From assembly GCA_937894775.1 (NCBI GenBank), contig CALAXC010000239.1, forward strand, positions 1-18,170: 18,170 nt of DNA. Direction: 5' to 3'. The stretch is from an uncultured Clostridia bacterium (GTDB taxonomy: Bacteria; Bacillota; Clostridia; Oscillospirales; CAG-272). The translations under genes were made by a program, and so were the position numbers. Shown one piece after another: positions 7,472 through 14,956 of this stretch. A model generated the notes under the pieces. It saw only the letters and a program-made list of their open reading frames with translations. It did no database searches and had not been told where the DNA came from. The stretch's first letter is position 1. Each line of letters opens with the position of its first letter.

Positions 7472-7936
7472 TTATTCAGCAGCAGGAGCTTCAACAGCAG
7501 GTGCTTCAGCAGCCTTTTCTGCAGCCTTAGCTTCAGCCTTTGCCTTCTTCTCTGCTTTCTTAGCAGCTTTCTTATCTGTGGAAGGCTTTACGTAATCGAT
7601 AAGCTTAACGATCGCCATTTCTGCGCCATCACCTCTGCGAGGTCCGAGCTTATAGATCTGTGTATATCCTCCGTTGCGTTCTGCATAAAGGGGTGCGAGT
7701 TCAACGAATACCTTCGTTACAACGTCTTCCTTAGTGATATATGCGAGTGCCGCACGGCGGCTTGCAAGAGTATTCTTCTTGCCAAGAGTAATCATTTTTT
7801 CAGCGATAGAGCGAACCTCTTTTGCTCTTGTAAGAGTCGTTTCTACCTGACCGTTCTCAAGCAACAACGTTACCATTCCGCGAAGCATCGCTTTTCTCTG
7901 GGCGGTTGTTCTGCCGAGTTTTCTTGTTCCGGGCAT
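7472..7936 (-). CDS. rplQ: 50S ribosomal protein L17 with Lys/Ala/Glu tail
   Basis: A 154-residue L17 of the large subunit. The core (residues 1 to about 116) is normal: MPGTRKLGRTTAQRKAMLR at the start, KKNTLASRRAAL in the middle, and YTQIYKLGPRRGDGAEMAIVK before the end. Residues about 117-154 are an extra low-complexity tail made of Lys, Ala and Glu repeats ending in APAVEAPAAE, absent from the short L17 of E. coli-like or Bacillus-like length. The tail is probably disordered. AGGAGG stands 8 bases before the ATG. It is the last gene of the ribosomal run, 44 bases after rpoA, and is followed at once by the operon terminator. Confidence 0.97.
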   Translation of the reverse strand: MPGTRKLGRTTAQRKAMLRGMVTLLLENGQVETTLTRAKEVRSIAEKMITLGKKNTLASRRAALAYITKEDVVTKVFVELAPLYAERNGGYTQIYKLGPRRGDGAEMAIVKLIDYVKPSTDKKAAKKAEKKAKAEAKAAEKAAEAPAVEAPAAE

Positions 7937-7980
7937 TATCTTTCCCTCCTTTTCGGTATTTTCTGTTCTATGCGCTCAGA

Positions 7981-8955
7981 TCAATCTTCGTCTCTACGAA
8001 AATCGAGTCCAAGCGAATGCAATTTCTGTATAACTTCGTCAAGCGATTTTTTACCGAGGTTACGAACCTTTATCATATCCTCCTCGGTATGGTTGGTAAG
8101 ATCTTCAACCGTGTTGATGCCTGCGCGCTTCAAGCAGTTGAAGCTACGTACAGACATTTCAAGTTCCTCAATGGTCATCTCAAGAACCTTTTCTTTCTTG
8201 GTTTCTTCTCTCTCAACCATTACCTCGAGGTTCTTAGCCTCTTCGGAAAGTTCGATGAACAAGTTGAGATGCTCGTTGAGAATCTTGGCTGCTAAGGAAA
8301 CCGCTTCCTTCGCACCTATAGTGCCGTTGGTGGTTACCTCGATCGTCAGCTTATCAAAATCGGTTACCGTTCCTACACGGGTATCCTCTACGTTATAGCT
8401 TACGTTATATACGGGGGTATAGATCGAATCGGTGAATATAGTTCCTATCGGTGCGGAAATACTTGAACCGCGAAGCTGCGCATCAAGCTGCTTATTTCTT
8501 TCCTGAGAAACGTATCCTCTACCCTGATCAAATGTAAGTTCCATATAAAGACGCTCACCCTCACCTACCGTTGCGATATGATGATCGGGATTAAGAATTT
8601 CTATATCGGAATCCACTTTAATATCGCCTGCCTTTACATCCTGCGCGCCTACTACGTCAATAATGACTGTTTTCTGCGTATTTCCGTAAAGCTTAGCAAT
8701 AATACCCTTTACGTTCAAAACGATCTCGGTTACGTCTTCCTTTACTCCGGGGATGGTGGAAAATTCGTGAAGAACTCCATCGATCTTTATATTGGTAACA
8801 GCATATCCGGGTAACGATCTGAGCATTATTCTGCGCAACGAGTTACCGAGTGTTATACCGAAACCGCGCTCCAAGGGTTCAATTATAAACGTACCCTTAG
8901 TGCCATCCTCGCTTTCGCTGACGGCCGTTATATTGGGCTTTTCTATCTCTATCAT
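7981..8955 (-). CDS. rpoA: DNA-directed RNA polymerase subunit alpha
   Basis: A 324-residue alpha subunit. The N-terminal assembly domain shows FIIEPLERGFGITLGNSLRR at about 23-42, followed by MLRSLPGYAVT. The C-terminal DNA- and factor-contact domain starts near residue 245 and includes LKRAGINTVEDL and VRNLGKKSLDEV. Alpha dimerises to nucleate polymerase assembly, and its C-terminal domain binds UP elements and activators. AGGAGG lies 10 bases before the ATG. The 101-base gap from rpsD holds a long inverted-repeat structure described separately. Length and both domains are complete, and nothing in the protein looks unusual. Confidence 0.98.
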   Translation of the reverse strand: MIEIEKPNITAVSESEDGTKGTFIIEPLERGFGITLGNSLRRIMLRSLPGYAVTNIKIDGVLHEFSTIPGVKEDVTEIVLNVKGIIAKLYGNTQKTVIIDVVGAQDVKAGDIKVDSDIEILNPDHHIATVGEGERLYMELTFDQGRGYVSQERNKQLDAQLRGSSISAPIGTIFTDSIYTPVYNVSYNVEDTRVGTVTDFDKLTIEVTTNGTIGAKEAVSLAAKILNEHLNLFIELSEEAKNLEVMVEREETKKEKVLEMTIEELEMSVRSFNCLKRAGINTVEDLTNHTEEDMIKVRNLGKKSLDEVIQKLHSLGLDFRRDED

Positions 8956-8999
8956 TCCAAATTATCCTCCTAAATCCATTATTTAAAATACATTTTTTT

Positions 9000-9057
9000 C
9001 GGAGCATCATCTCCGTCACGTCCTGCTATGCAACACAAGGCATAGCAAAACGGAGAT
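9000..9057 (-). promoter_or_regulatory. Alternative stem-loops between rpsD and rpoA
   Basis: On the minus strand, ATCTCCG (9057-9051) can pair with CGGAGAT (9015-9009), enclosing a perfect 8-bp stem TGCTATGC/GCATAGCA (9047-9040 with 9031-9024) and an 8-base loop. The same CGGAG (9015-9011) can instead pair with CTCCG (9004-9000) in a small downstream hairpin. The two states exclude each other. The sequence after the second hairpin is AAAAAAA, so it is not an intrinsic terminator. Processing, mRNA stability or ribosomal-protein feedback are possible roles. Confidence 0.6.
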
Positions 9058-9683
9058 TACTTGGAATAAAGCTCGACGATGAGCTGCTCGTTGAACTCAA
9101 AGTCAACATCTTCTCTTGCGGGAAGAGCTACTACCTTTGCAATGAGTCCTGCCTTATCAACGCTGAGCCACTTGGGAGCTATCTTGGAATCAAGAGCCTC
9201 TACGAGTGCCTTGCATTTAGCAGAGCTGCGGAAGTTCTCTCTTACCTTGATTTCATCTCCTGCCTTAACGATGATAGAAGGAATATTTACCTTTCTTCCG
9301 TTAAGTTCAAAATGCTCGTGAAGAACGAGCTGACGAGCTTCTTTACGGCTGGAAGCCATACCCATTCTGTATACAACGTTATCCAAACGTCTTTCAATGA
9401 GCTTGAGAAGGTTTTCGCCTGTCATACCTTCCTGACGGTCTGCCTCTACAAAGTAGTTCTTAAACTGCTTTTCGAGTACGCCATAGTATCTCTTTGCGGT
9501 CTGCTTCTCACGAAGCTGCATTCCATATTCTCTCTGCTTCTTTGTTGCCGCGCCGTGCTGACCGGGAGCGGTTTTTCTACGCTCGAGTGCGCACATACCG
9601 GAAGTACATCTCTCACCCTTAAGGAAGAGCTTCTTACCTTCTCTACGACAAATCTTACAAGCAGGTCCTGTATATCTTGCCAT
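9057..9683 (-). CDS. rpsD: 30S ribosomal protein S4, zinc-binding type
   Basis: A 208-residue S4, a primary 16S rRNA binder that starts assembly of the small-subunit body. The N-terminal zinc site is present: Cys9, Cys12, Cys26 and Cys31 in CKIC and CTSGMC, the C+ form. The S4 RNA-binding domain follows, with LLKLIERRLDNVVYRMG at about 91-107 and RKEARQLVLHEHF. AGGAGG is 8 bases before the ATG. In Bacillus subtilis rpsD lies elsewhere in the genome; its position between rpsK and rpoA here follows the arrangement common in Clostridia and E. coli. S4 represses its own operon in several bacteria, so the structured gap after this gene is of interest. Confidence 0.98.
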   Translation of the reverse strand: MARYTGPACKICRREGKKLFLKGERCTSGMCALERRKTAPGQHGAATKKQREYGMQLREKQTAKRYYGVLEKQFKNYFVEADRQEGMTGENLLKLIERRLDNVVYRMGMASSRKEARQLVLHEHFELNGRKVNIPSIIVKAGDEIKVRENFRSSAKCKALVEALDSKIAPKWLSVDKAGLIAKVVALPAREDVDFEFNEQLIVELYSK

Positions 9684-9705
9684 TTCTGTTTCCTCCTGTT
9701 TAGAA

Positions 9706-10101
9706 TTAAACGCGTCTGCGCTTAGGCGGTCTGCAACCGTTGTGGGGAACGGGAGTTACGTCCTTGATCATAGTGATCTGAAGACCAACTACCTCGAGAG
9801 CGCGGATTGCGGATTCTCTTCCCGATCCGGGTCCCTTTACGTATACATCAACGGACTTAAGACCGTGCTCCATCGCTGCCTTTGCTGCTGTCTCAGATGC
9901 CATCTGAGCTGCAAAAGGAGTCGACTTTCTGGAGCCCTTAAATCCAAGCTCACCTGCGGATGCCCAAGAAATCGTATTTCCTGCTACGTCAGTAACAGTA
10001 ACGATAGTATTATTGAAAGTAGCAGCTATATGAACAGCACCTTTTTCAATATTCTTTTTCTCGCGGCGTCTCTTGATAACTTTTTTAGCAACTTTAGCCA
10101 T
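9706..10101 (-). CDS. rpsK: 30S ribosomal protein S11
   Basis: A 131-residue S11, a platform protein of the small subunit that contacts mRNA in the E-site region. Typical blocks are visible: GAVHIAATFNNTIVTVTD at about 21-38, GFKGSRKSTPFAAQMA, VKGPGSGRESAIRAL, and the ending VTPVPHNGCRPPKRRRV. The N-terminal extension KKVIKRRREKKN is basic, as in other Bacillota. AGGAGG stands 8 bases before the ATG. It lies 15 bases after rpsM and 22 bases before rpsD, so it is part of the same message. Confidence 0.98.
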   Translation of the reverse strand: MAKVAKKVIKRRREKKNIEKGAVHIAATFNNTIVTVTDVAGNTISWASAGELGFKGSRKSTPFAAQMASETAAKAAMEHGLKSVDVYVKGPGSGRESAIRALEVVGLQITMIKDVTPVPHNGCRPPKRRRV

Positions 10102-10116
10102 CTTGTCTGCCTCCTT

Positions 10117-10485
10117 TTACTTCTTCTTATTAGCGATTGTCTTTGCAGGACCTTTTCTGGTTCTTGCATTTGTTTTTGTTCTCTGTCCTCTTACCGGCAA
10201 TCCCTTTCTATGACGGATTCCACGATAGCAGTTAATTTCAATCATATTCTTGATGTTAAGAGCTACCTCACGGCGAAGGTCACCTTCAACTGTGTAGGAG
10301 TTTTCTATTACGTCACGAAGTTTTGCTATCTCTTCTTCAGTAAGATCCTTTGCGCGCTTGTCGGGATCGACACCAGTCTTTGCAAGAATATCGTTTGCAC
10401 TCTTGCGGCCTATACCGTAAATATAGGTAAGAGCGATCTCTACACGCTTGTTATTCGGAATATCAACACCAGCTATACGAGCCAT
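10117..10485 (-). CDS. rpsM: 30S ribosomal protein S13
   Basis: A 122-residue S13 of the small-subunit head, which contacts 50S protein L5 and the P-site tRNA. The start ARIAGVDIPNNKRVEIALTY and the C-terminal GIRHRKGLPVRGQRTKTNAR are diagnostic. The tail is basic (KGPAKTIANKKK). The ribosome binding site is weak (AAAGGT, about 13 bases before the ATG) compared with the neighbours. Translation may therefore depend on coupling with rpmJ, which ends 36 bases upstream. Confidence 0.98.
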   Translation of the reverse strand: MARIAGVDIPNNKRVEIALTYIYGIGRKSANDILAKTGVDPDKRAKDLTEEEIAKLRDVIENSYTVEGDLRREVALNIKNMIEINCYRGIRHRKGLPVRGQRTKTNARTRKGPAKTIANKKK

Positions 10486-10521
10486 TCTGTTTATTTACCT
10501 TTCTGTTAGATTTTATGGCAA

Positions 10522-10635
10522 TCAGCCCTGCTTCTGCTTATGTTTGGGGTTTTCGCAGATAACCATAACCTTGCCTTTTCTCTTTATGATCTTGCACTTC
10601 TCGCAGATCTTCTTTACGGATGGTTTAACCTTCAT
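10522..10635 (-). CDS. rpmJ: 50S ribosomal protein L36, zinc-binding type
   Basis: A 37-residue L36. The sequence begins MKVKPSVKKICEKCKIIKRK and ends in KHKQKQG. The zinc ligands are visible as Cys11, Cys14, Cys27 and His32 (ICENPKH), so this is the C+ form. It is placed between infA and rpsM as in most bacteria. The ribosome binding site is poor: only AGGG some 15 bases upstream of the ATG. The gene starts 26 bases after the infA stop. Confidence 0.96.
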   Translation of the reverse strand: MKVKPSVKKICEKCKIIKRKGKVMVICENPKHKQKQG

Positions 10636-10661
10636 TTTTATTACACCAACCCTTTCTTATT

Positions 10662-10880
10662 TTACTTTGCACGCCAGGTTATGCGTCCTTTAGTGAGGTC
10701 GTAAACAGAAACCTCTATCGTAACGCGGTCACCGGGCAAAATCCTAATATAATTCATTCTGAGCTTTCCCGAAATATGAGCCGTAACTATATGCTCGTTG
10801 GGAAGCTTTACTTTGAAGGTCGCATTTGGTAACGCTTCAACTACCACACCTTCAAATTCAATAACATCATCCTTTGGCAG
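10662..10880 (-). CDS. infA: Translation initiation factor IF-1, apparent CTG start
   Basis: IF-1 blocks the ribosomal A site during initiation and is a single OB-fold. The frame reads (M)PKDDVIEFEGVVVEALPNAT, then HIVTAHISGKLRMNYIRILPGD, and ends GRITWRAK. Aligning the conserved KDDVIE start to other IF-1 proteins puts the initiation codon at CTG (10880-10878), giving exactly 72 residues, the usual length. AGGAGG lies 7 bases before this CTG. There is no ATG, GTG or TTG in frame in the leader; the first in-frame standard start is a GTG at 10847, which would remove 11 conserved residues. ATT codons at 10883 and 10886 are closer to the binding site and less likely. The gene follows map directly; the KOW-domain gene often found between them in Clostridia is absent. 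Confidence 0.9.
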   Translation of the reverse strand: MPKDDVIEFEGVVVEALPNATFKVKLPNEHIVTAHISGKLRMNYIRILPGDRVTIEVSVYDLTKGRITWRAK

Positions 10881-10917
10881 AATAATCCCTCCTCTGCAAA
10901 AAATTTGTGTATGCCGC

Positions 10918-11679
10918 TTACCAATCTTTATCTACGAGGGTAGTGATAACTATTCCCTCAGAAGTAAGCACAACCGTATTTTCATAATGTGACGAAAGCG
11001 ATTTGTCCTTCGTCTTTACCGTCCAGCCGTCAGCCAGCTCATAAACCTCGCAGCTTCCTACGTTCACCATAGGCTCTATCGCAAGAGCCATTCCCGTACA
11101 GAGTCTTGTTCCTCTGCCCGCTGTACCGAAATTAGGTACTTCAGGCGACTCATGAAGCTCGTGACCTATACCGTGTCCGATATAACGTCTTACAACGGAA
11201 AATCCCGCAGTTTCAACAACATTTTGCACTGCGCTTCCGATATCACCCATACGGTTGCCCGCTTTGAACGCCTCAACTCCTGCAAAGAAGCTTTGACGTG
11301 TGACATCAATAAGTTTTTGTGCTTCGTCGCTTACCTTTCCTACGGCAATAGTTCTTGCACTGTCGCCGTGAAAGCCGCGGTAAAAAGCTCCTACGTCCAC
11401 CTTTACGATGTCGCCTTCACGAAGTATCTTCTTTTCAGAAGGAATACCGTGTATAACCTCATCATTAATACTGATGCACGCCGAGCCGGGAAATCCGCCG
11501 TAACCTAAAAACGAGGGTTTTGCTCCGCATTTTTCTATATAATTACGGATCAAAGTATCAAGTTCCTTTGTACTTATGCCCTCGCGAACGTTTTCACGGG
11601 CGACGAGTAAAGCCTCACCCGTGATACGTCCTGCGTCTATCATTGCTGATATCTGACTTGAGTTTTTCAGTGGGATCAT
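10918..11679 (-). CDS. map: Methionine aminopeptidase, type I
   Basis: A 253-residue type I enzyme that removes the initiator methionine from new proteins, in concert with the ribosome. The dinuclear metal site is complete: Asp95, Asp106, His169, Glu202 and Glu233, with the supporting His77 and His176. Motifs are VDVGAFYRGFHGDSART, GHGIGHELHE and AIEPMV. There is no N-terminal zinc or SH3-binding extension. The ATG lies 3 bases after the adk stop, with only GAGG upstream (partly inside adk), so translation is probably coupled. The order secY-adk-map-infA is the standard one for Bacillota. Confidence 0.98.
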   Translation of the reverse strand: MIPLKNSSQISAMIDAGRITGEALLVARENVREGISTKELDTLIRNYIEKCGAKPSFLGYGGFPGSACISINDEVIHGIPSEKKILREGDIVKVDVGAFYRGFHGDSARTIAVGKVSDEAQKLIDVTRQSFFAGVEAFKAGNRMGDIGSAVQNVVETAGFSVVRRYIGHGIGHELHESPEVPNFGTAGRGTRLCTGMALAIEPMVNVGSCEVYELADGWTVKTKDKSLSSHYENTVVLTSEGIVITTLVDKDW

Positions 11680-11682
11680 AAC

Positions 11683-12324
11683 TTACGCCTCAAATTTTGA
11701 GAGTGCGTTCATAACCGCCGCTGTTGTATCCTCTACTTTCTCACATCCTTCTACGCAAACAAGAATACCCTTTGCCGCGTAATAATCCTTAAGCGGTTCA
11801 GTTATCTCGTGGTAGGTGTGAAGACGGTTCAATACGGTTGCTTCTGCGTCGTCATCTCTTATATAAAGAGATTCACCGCACGCATCACAAACGTTTTCTG
11901 CCTTGGGAGCTTTGTAAACGATATGATAAGAAGCACCGCAACCCGAGCAGATTCTTCTTCCGCTCATACGCTCTACTATCTTAGCATCTGCAACCTCAAT
12001 ACTGAGAGCCGCATCTATCGTTACACCCATTGCGTCCAATGCCTCAGCCTGAGGTATCGAACGGGGAAATCCGTCAAGGATAAATCCATTTTTACAATTG
12101 TCCGAAGACAAGTAATCTTTAATGATTCCGATAACAACTTCATCAGGAACGAGCTGACCTGCATCCATAAAGGACTTAGCCTTAACGCCCATCTCCGTGC
12201 CTTCCTTAACGGCTGCACGAAGCATATCTCCGGTAGAAACTGCCGGAATGTTCCATTTTTCCGAAATTTTTGCCGACTGTGTGCCTTTTCCCGCACCGGG
12301 AGCACCCATAAGAATTAATTTCAT
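11683..12324 (-). CDS. adk: Adenylate kinase, zinc-lid type
   Basis: A 213-residue enzyme that interconverts ATP plus AMP with two ADP. The P-loop is GAPGAGKGT at 7-15; TGDMLRAAV and DGFPRS (84-89) bind nucleotide. The LID region, about 121-158, carries four cysteines, Cys126, Cys129, Cys146 and Cys149, forming a structural zinc site found in Gram-positive enzymes. The start is the ATG at 12324, with GGAGG 6 bases upstream; the open frame extends to 12354, but that part would overlap the end of secY and the binding site. It lies 26 bases after secY. Confidence 0.98.
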   Translation of the reverse strand: MKLILMGAPGAGKGTQSAKISEKWNIPAVSTGDMLRAAVKEGTEMGVKAKSFMDAGQLVPDEVVIGIIKDYLSSDNCKNGFILDGFPRSIPQAEALDAMGVTIDAALSIEVADAKIVERMSGRRICSGCGASYHIVYKAPKAENVCDACGESLYIRDDDAEATVLNRLHTYHEITEPLKDYYAAKGILVCVEGCEKVEDTTAAVMNALSKFEA

Positions 12325-12350
12325 AGTTTTCCTCCAATGGATTATCGGGA

Positions 12351-13727
12351 TCAATCAAGAAATCCCTTGTAGTTTCTAAGGGACATCTGAGCCTCAAGCT
12401 CGCGAGTCGTTTCAAGAGCAACACCTACAACGATCATCAAAGACGATCCGCCGAATGCGATGAAACCGATGTTTTTAACCGCAAGCTGGAAAAGTGAGCC
12501 CTCTGTAGCGGCTGCTATGGGGGAGGAGATAACTCCCGCAAGCATAGGAACACATGCTACAACGGCTACAAGAAGAGCGCCTACAAGAGTTACTCTTCCA
12601 AGAACCTTCTTGATAAAATCAACGGTAGGTCTGCCAGATCTGATACCGGGAATCGCTCCTCCGTTATTCTTAATGTTGTTTGCAACTTCAACGGGATTAA
12701 AGGAAATCGCAATATAGAAGTAAGCAAATGCAATCAAAAGAACGAGGAACACGATAAGATATATAGGCTTATCGTAATTGAACCAGTTCATAACAAATCT
12801 TGTGAACCAGTTATCGGTATTACCCATAAATGCTGCTATAGTTGCAGGAACCGCAACGATAGAGTTAGCAAAGATTATAGGCATAACTCCTGACATATTT
12901 ACCTTTATAGGAAGGTTTGTGTTCTGACCGCCGTACATCTTACGACCTACGACTCTCTTAGCATACTGGATCGGAATTCTTCTCTCTGCGTCGGACATCC
13001 ATACGATCATCATTATCAAACCGATAATACCGATCAACGTGCATATCGAAATGATAAGACCTACGTAGTTGAAAGATCCGTTGTTAGACGAAAATGTTGC
13101 ATCTACGAGAGAGCTTGCCTGCTGGAAGAAACCTGCAACGATATTTGCGAAAAGGATCATAGAAACGCCATTTCCAATACCGTGATCATTAATTTTTTCA
13201 GCAAGCCACATAACGAGCATTGCACCCGCACAGTAACAAGATACCATTACTGCTCCTGCAAACAACCATCCATACTCTCCTTCTATGCCAGTTCCATAGA
13301 AGTAAGCACCGCCCTCTGAATTGATAACAAAGCTTGTATATCCAACAGCAGTGATGATTGAAAGAATTATCGTTACTATTCTTGTATAGAAATTGATCTT
13401 TTGCTTTCCTTCTTCGCCTTCCTTAGAAAGTCTTTCAAGAGGAGGAATAGCAATTGTAAGAAGCTGCATAACGATAGATGATGTGATGTACGGAGATACA
13501 CCGAGAGCCAACAAAGTTCCCTGTGCAAGAGCACCACCCGAAAGTATGCTCAAAAATCCGAGAATTCCGTTTGTGGAGTCATTTACAGCCGCAATAACCT
13601 CACCGTATCTGAAATACGGAACAGGAATAGCTGAAACAACTCGATAAAGAATGATTATAAGCAATGTGAAGAGAAGTTTATTTTTGAGCTCGGGGATTTT
13701 CCAAGCATTCTTCAGCGTCTTGAACAT
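12351..13727 (-). CDS. secY: Preprotein translocase subunit SecY
   Basis: A 458-residue polytopic membrane protein, the channel of the Sec export pathway, with SecE and SecA as partners (not in the window). It has about ten hydrophobic segments; the first is at about 17-36. Characteristic segments are IPVPYF at 35-40, LSGGALAQGTLLALGVSPYI, the GLIMMIVWMSDAERRIPIQY loop, and the C-terminal ALETTRELEAQMSLRNYKGF. Its ATG is 3 bases after the rplO stop, and the GAGGAGG site lies within the last codons of rplO, so translation is coupled. It would serve export of the secreted proteins encoded at the left of the window. Length is slightly above the usual 430-440. Confidence 0.98.
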   Translation of the reverse strand: MFKTLKNAWKIPELKNKLLFTLLIIILYRVVSAIPVPYFRYGEVIAAVNDSTNGILGFLSILSGGALAQGTLLALGVSPYITSSIVMQLLTIAIPPLERLSKEGEEGKQKINFYTRIVTIILSIITAVGYTSFVINSEGGAYFYGTGIEGEYGWLFAGAVMVSCYCAGAMLVMWLAEKINDHGIGNGVSMILFANIVAGFFQQASSLVDATFSSNNGSFNYVGLIISICTLIGIIGLIMMIVWMSDAERRIPIQYAKRVVGRKMYGGQNTNLPIKVNMSGVMPIIFANSIVAVPATIAAFMGNTDNWFTRFVMNWFNYDKPIYLIVFLVLLIAFAYFYIAISFNPVEVANNIKNNGGAIPGIRSGRPTVDFIKKVLGRVTLVGALLVAVVACVPMLAGVISSPIAAATEGSLFQLAVKNIGFIAFGGSSLMIVVGVALETTRELEAQMSLRNYKGFLD

Positions 13728-13730
13728 AAC

Positions 13731-14171
13731 TTATACCTCCTCTATCTTTCCACCTGCTGCTTCTATCTTTTCCTTGGCAGTTGCCGAAAAGACTGTAGCT
13801 TTAACGGTAAGAGCCTTTGTAATCTCGCCCGATCCAAGGATCTTAACACCGTCAAGCTCCTTACGAACGATCTTCTTAGCCTTGAGTGCCTCAAGGTCTA
13901 CAATCGCTCCATTTTCAAAAACATTGAGTGAATCAACGTTTACGATTGCATAATTGATTGCAAATCTGTTCTTAAAGCCTCTCTTGGGAAGCTTTCTGTA
14001 AAGAGGAAGCTGTCCTCCCTCAAATCCGGGACGAACGCCACCGCCGGAGCGAGCATTCTGACCCTTATGTCCCTTACCTGCAGTTTTTCCGTTACCGGAA
14101 CCTGCGCCTCTACCTCTGCGGAAGCTTGCCTTTGCGGAGCCTGCAGCGGGTGAAAGTTCATAAAGCTTCAT
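13731..14171 (-). CDS. rplO: 50S ribosomal protein L15
   Basis: A 146-residue L15, normal length. The glycine- and arginine-rich N-terminal extension that threads into 23S rRNA is clear: RRGRGAGSGNGKTAGKGHKG at about 18-37, then SGGGVRPGFEGGQLPLYRKL. The C-terminal domain ends IEAAGGKIEEV. The start is the ATG at 14171, with AGGAGG 8 bases upstream; the longer frame to 14207 runs back through rpmD and is not used. The stop leaves 3 bases before secY. Confidence 0.97.
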   Translation of the reverse strand: MKLYELSPAAGSAKASFRRGRGAGSGNGKTAGKGHKGQNARSGGGVRPGFEGGQLPLYRKLPKRGFKNRFAINYAIVNVDSLNVFENGAIVDLEALKAKKIVRKELDGVKILGSGEITKALTVKATVFSATAKEKIEAAGGKIEEV

Positions 14172-14184
14172 TTGGTTCTCCTCC

Positions 14185-14358
14185 TTATGCGTTTTCAACC
14201 TTAACAAGGTGAGAAATTACTTTTATCTTACCTGCAAGGACTGCGTTATCCTCGTGAACAATGCTATCACCGATCTTTGTAAGACCTAAAGACTTAGCAG
14301 TTGCTTTCTGGTTGGGCTTTGCGCCTATAAGGCTCTTTATGAGAGTTACTTTTTTCAT
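14185..14358 (-). CDS. rpmD: 50S ribosomal protein L30
   Basis: A 57-residue L30. It begins MKKVTLIKSLIGAKPNQKAT and continues LGLTKIGDSIVHEDN, a typical short bacterial L30 with the KSLIG and LGL blocks. It ends LVKVENA. It sits between rpsE and rplO, its usual place in the spc order, 16 bases after rpsE, with an AGGG-type site upstream of the ATG. Confidence 0.96.
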   Translation of the reverse strand: MKKVTLIKSLIGAKPNQKATAKSLGLTKIGDSIVHEDNAVLAGKIKVISHLVKVENA

Positions 14359-14374
14359 TTCCTAACCCTCCCTA

Positions 14375-14878
14375 TTAACCTTTAACCTGATCAACGCTTA
14401 CGTCACGGGTCTTTGCTACTTCCTCAGCGGAACGAAGCTCCTGAAGACCTGCGATAGTTGCCTTGACAACGTTTGTTGGGTTGTTGGAGCGAAGGCACTT
14501 AGCACGAATGTTAGATACACCTACAAGCTCCAAAACAGCTCTTACTTTACCGCCCGCGATAATACCTGTACCGGGTGCAGCAGGCTTCAAAAGAACCTTA
14601 CCTGCGCCAAACACACCAACTACTTCGTGGGGGATCGTTGTTCCCTTAAGGGAAACTGTAATCATATTTTTCTTTGCATCTTCAATTCCCTTGCGAATAG
14701 CCTCAGGAACTTCAGCTGCCTTTCCAAGTCCTACGCCGACATGTCCGTTCTTATCACCTACTACCATAAGTGCTGCAAAACGGGATATACGACCACCCTT
14801 TACGGTCTTGGAAACACGGTTGAGGGCAACAAGCTGATTTTCAAGCTCAACTTCTGCCGGATTAAACTTATTAGCCAT
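14375..14878 (-). CDS. rpsE: 30S ribosomal protein S5
   Basis: A 167-residue S5, involved in decoding accuracy and in the mRNA entry helicase activity of the ribosome. Visible blocks are VSKTVKGGRISRFAALMVVG in the N-terminal double-stranded-RNA-binding fold and GHVGVGLGKAAEVPEAIRKG. The C-terminal part includes LRSNNPTNVVKATIAGL. The start is the ATG at 14878, with AGGAG 6 bases upstream. An upstream in-frame ATG at 14905 would add nine residues not seen in the family and would enclose the binding site. The 78-base gap after rplR holds inverted repeats. Confidence 0.98.
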   Translation of the reverse strand: MANKFNPAEVELENQLVALNRVSKTVKGGRISRFAALMVVGDKNGHVGVGLGKAAEVPEAIRKGIEDAKKNMITVSLKGTTIPHEVVGVFGAGKVLLKPAAPGTGIIAGGKVRAVLELVGVSNIRAKCLRSNNPTNVVKATIAGLQELRSAEEVAKTRDVSVDQVKG

Positions 14879-14898
14879 GTTTTTCTCCTTAATTAAGA

Positions 14899-14927
14899 TG
14901 TTCAAATCATTTTATTGTTTTTGAACA
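14899..14927 (-). promoter_or_regulatory. Inverted repeat upstream of rpsE
   Basis: TGTTCAAA and TTTGAACA (14920-14927 and 14899-14906 on the minus strand) form a perfect 8-bp inverted repeat around 13 bases. It ends about a dozen bases before the rpsE ribosome binding site. Just before it, CTGATCG and CGGTCAG form a 7-bp stem overlapping the rplR stop region. No T run follows, so it is not a terminator. Translational control of rpsE or a processing site are possibilities. Confidence 0.5.
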
Positions 14928-14956
14928 GTGTACAAACCGGACTGACCGTAAAACGA

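Noticed and set aside
8985..9015. Hairpin CGGAG/CTCCG next to a homopolymer, first taken as a terminator between rpsD and rpoA
   Set aside because: On the transcribed minus strand the run after the hairpin is A, not T; on the plus strand the T run comes before the hairpin. Neither direction makes an intrinsic terminator.
9742..10509. A 255-codon plus-strand open frame opposite rpsK and rpsM
   Set aside because: It is antisense to two certain ribosomal protein genes, is rich in Cys, Ser and Leu as expected of a mirror frame, and resembles no protein family.
10848..10917. Possible missing KOW-domain gene between map and infA
   Set aside because: The 37 bases between the map stop and the proposed infA start are too short for any gene; it is simply absent here.
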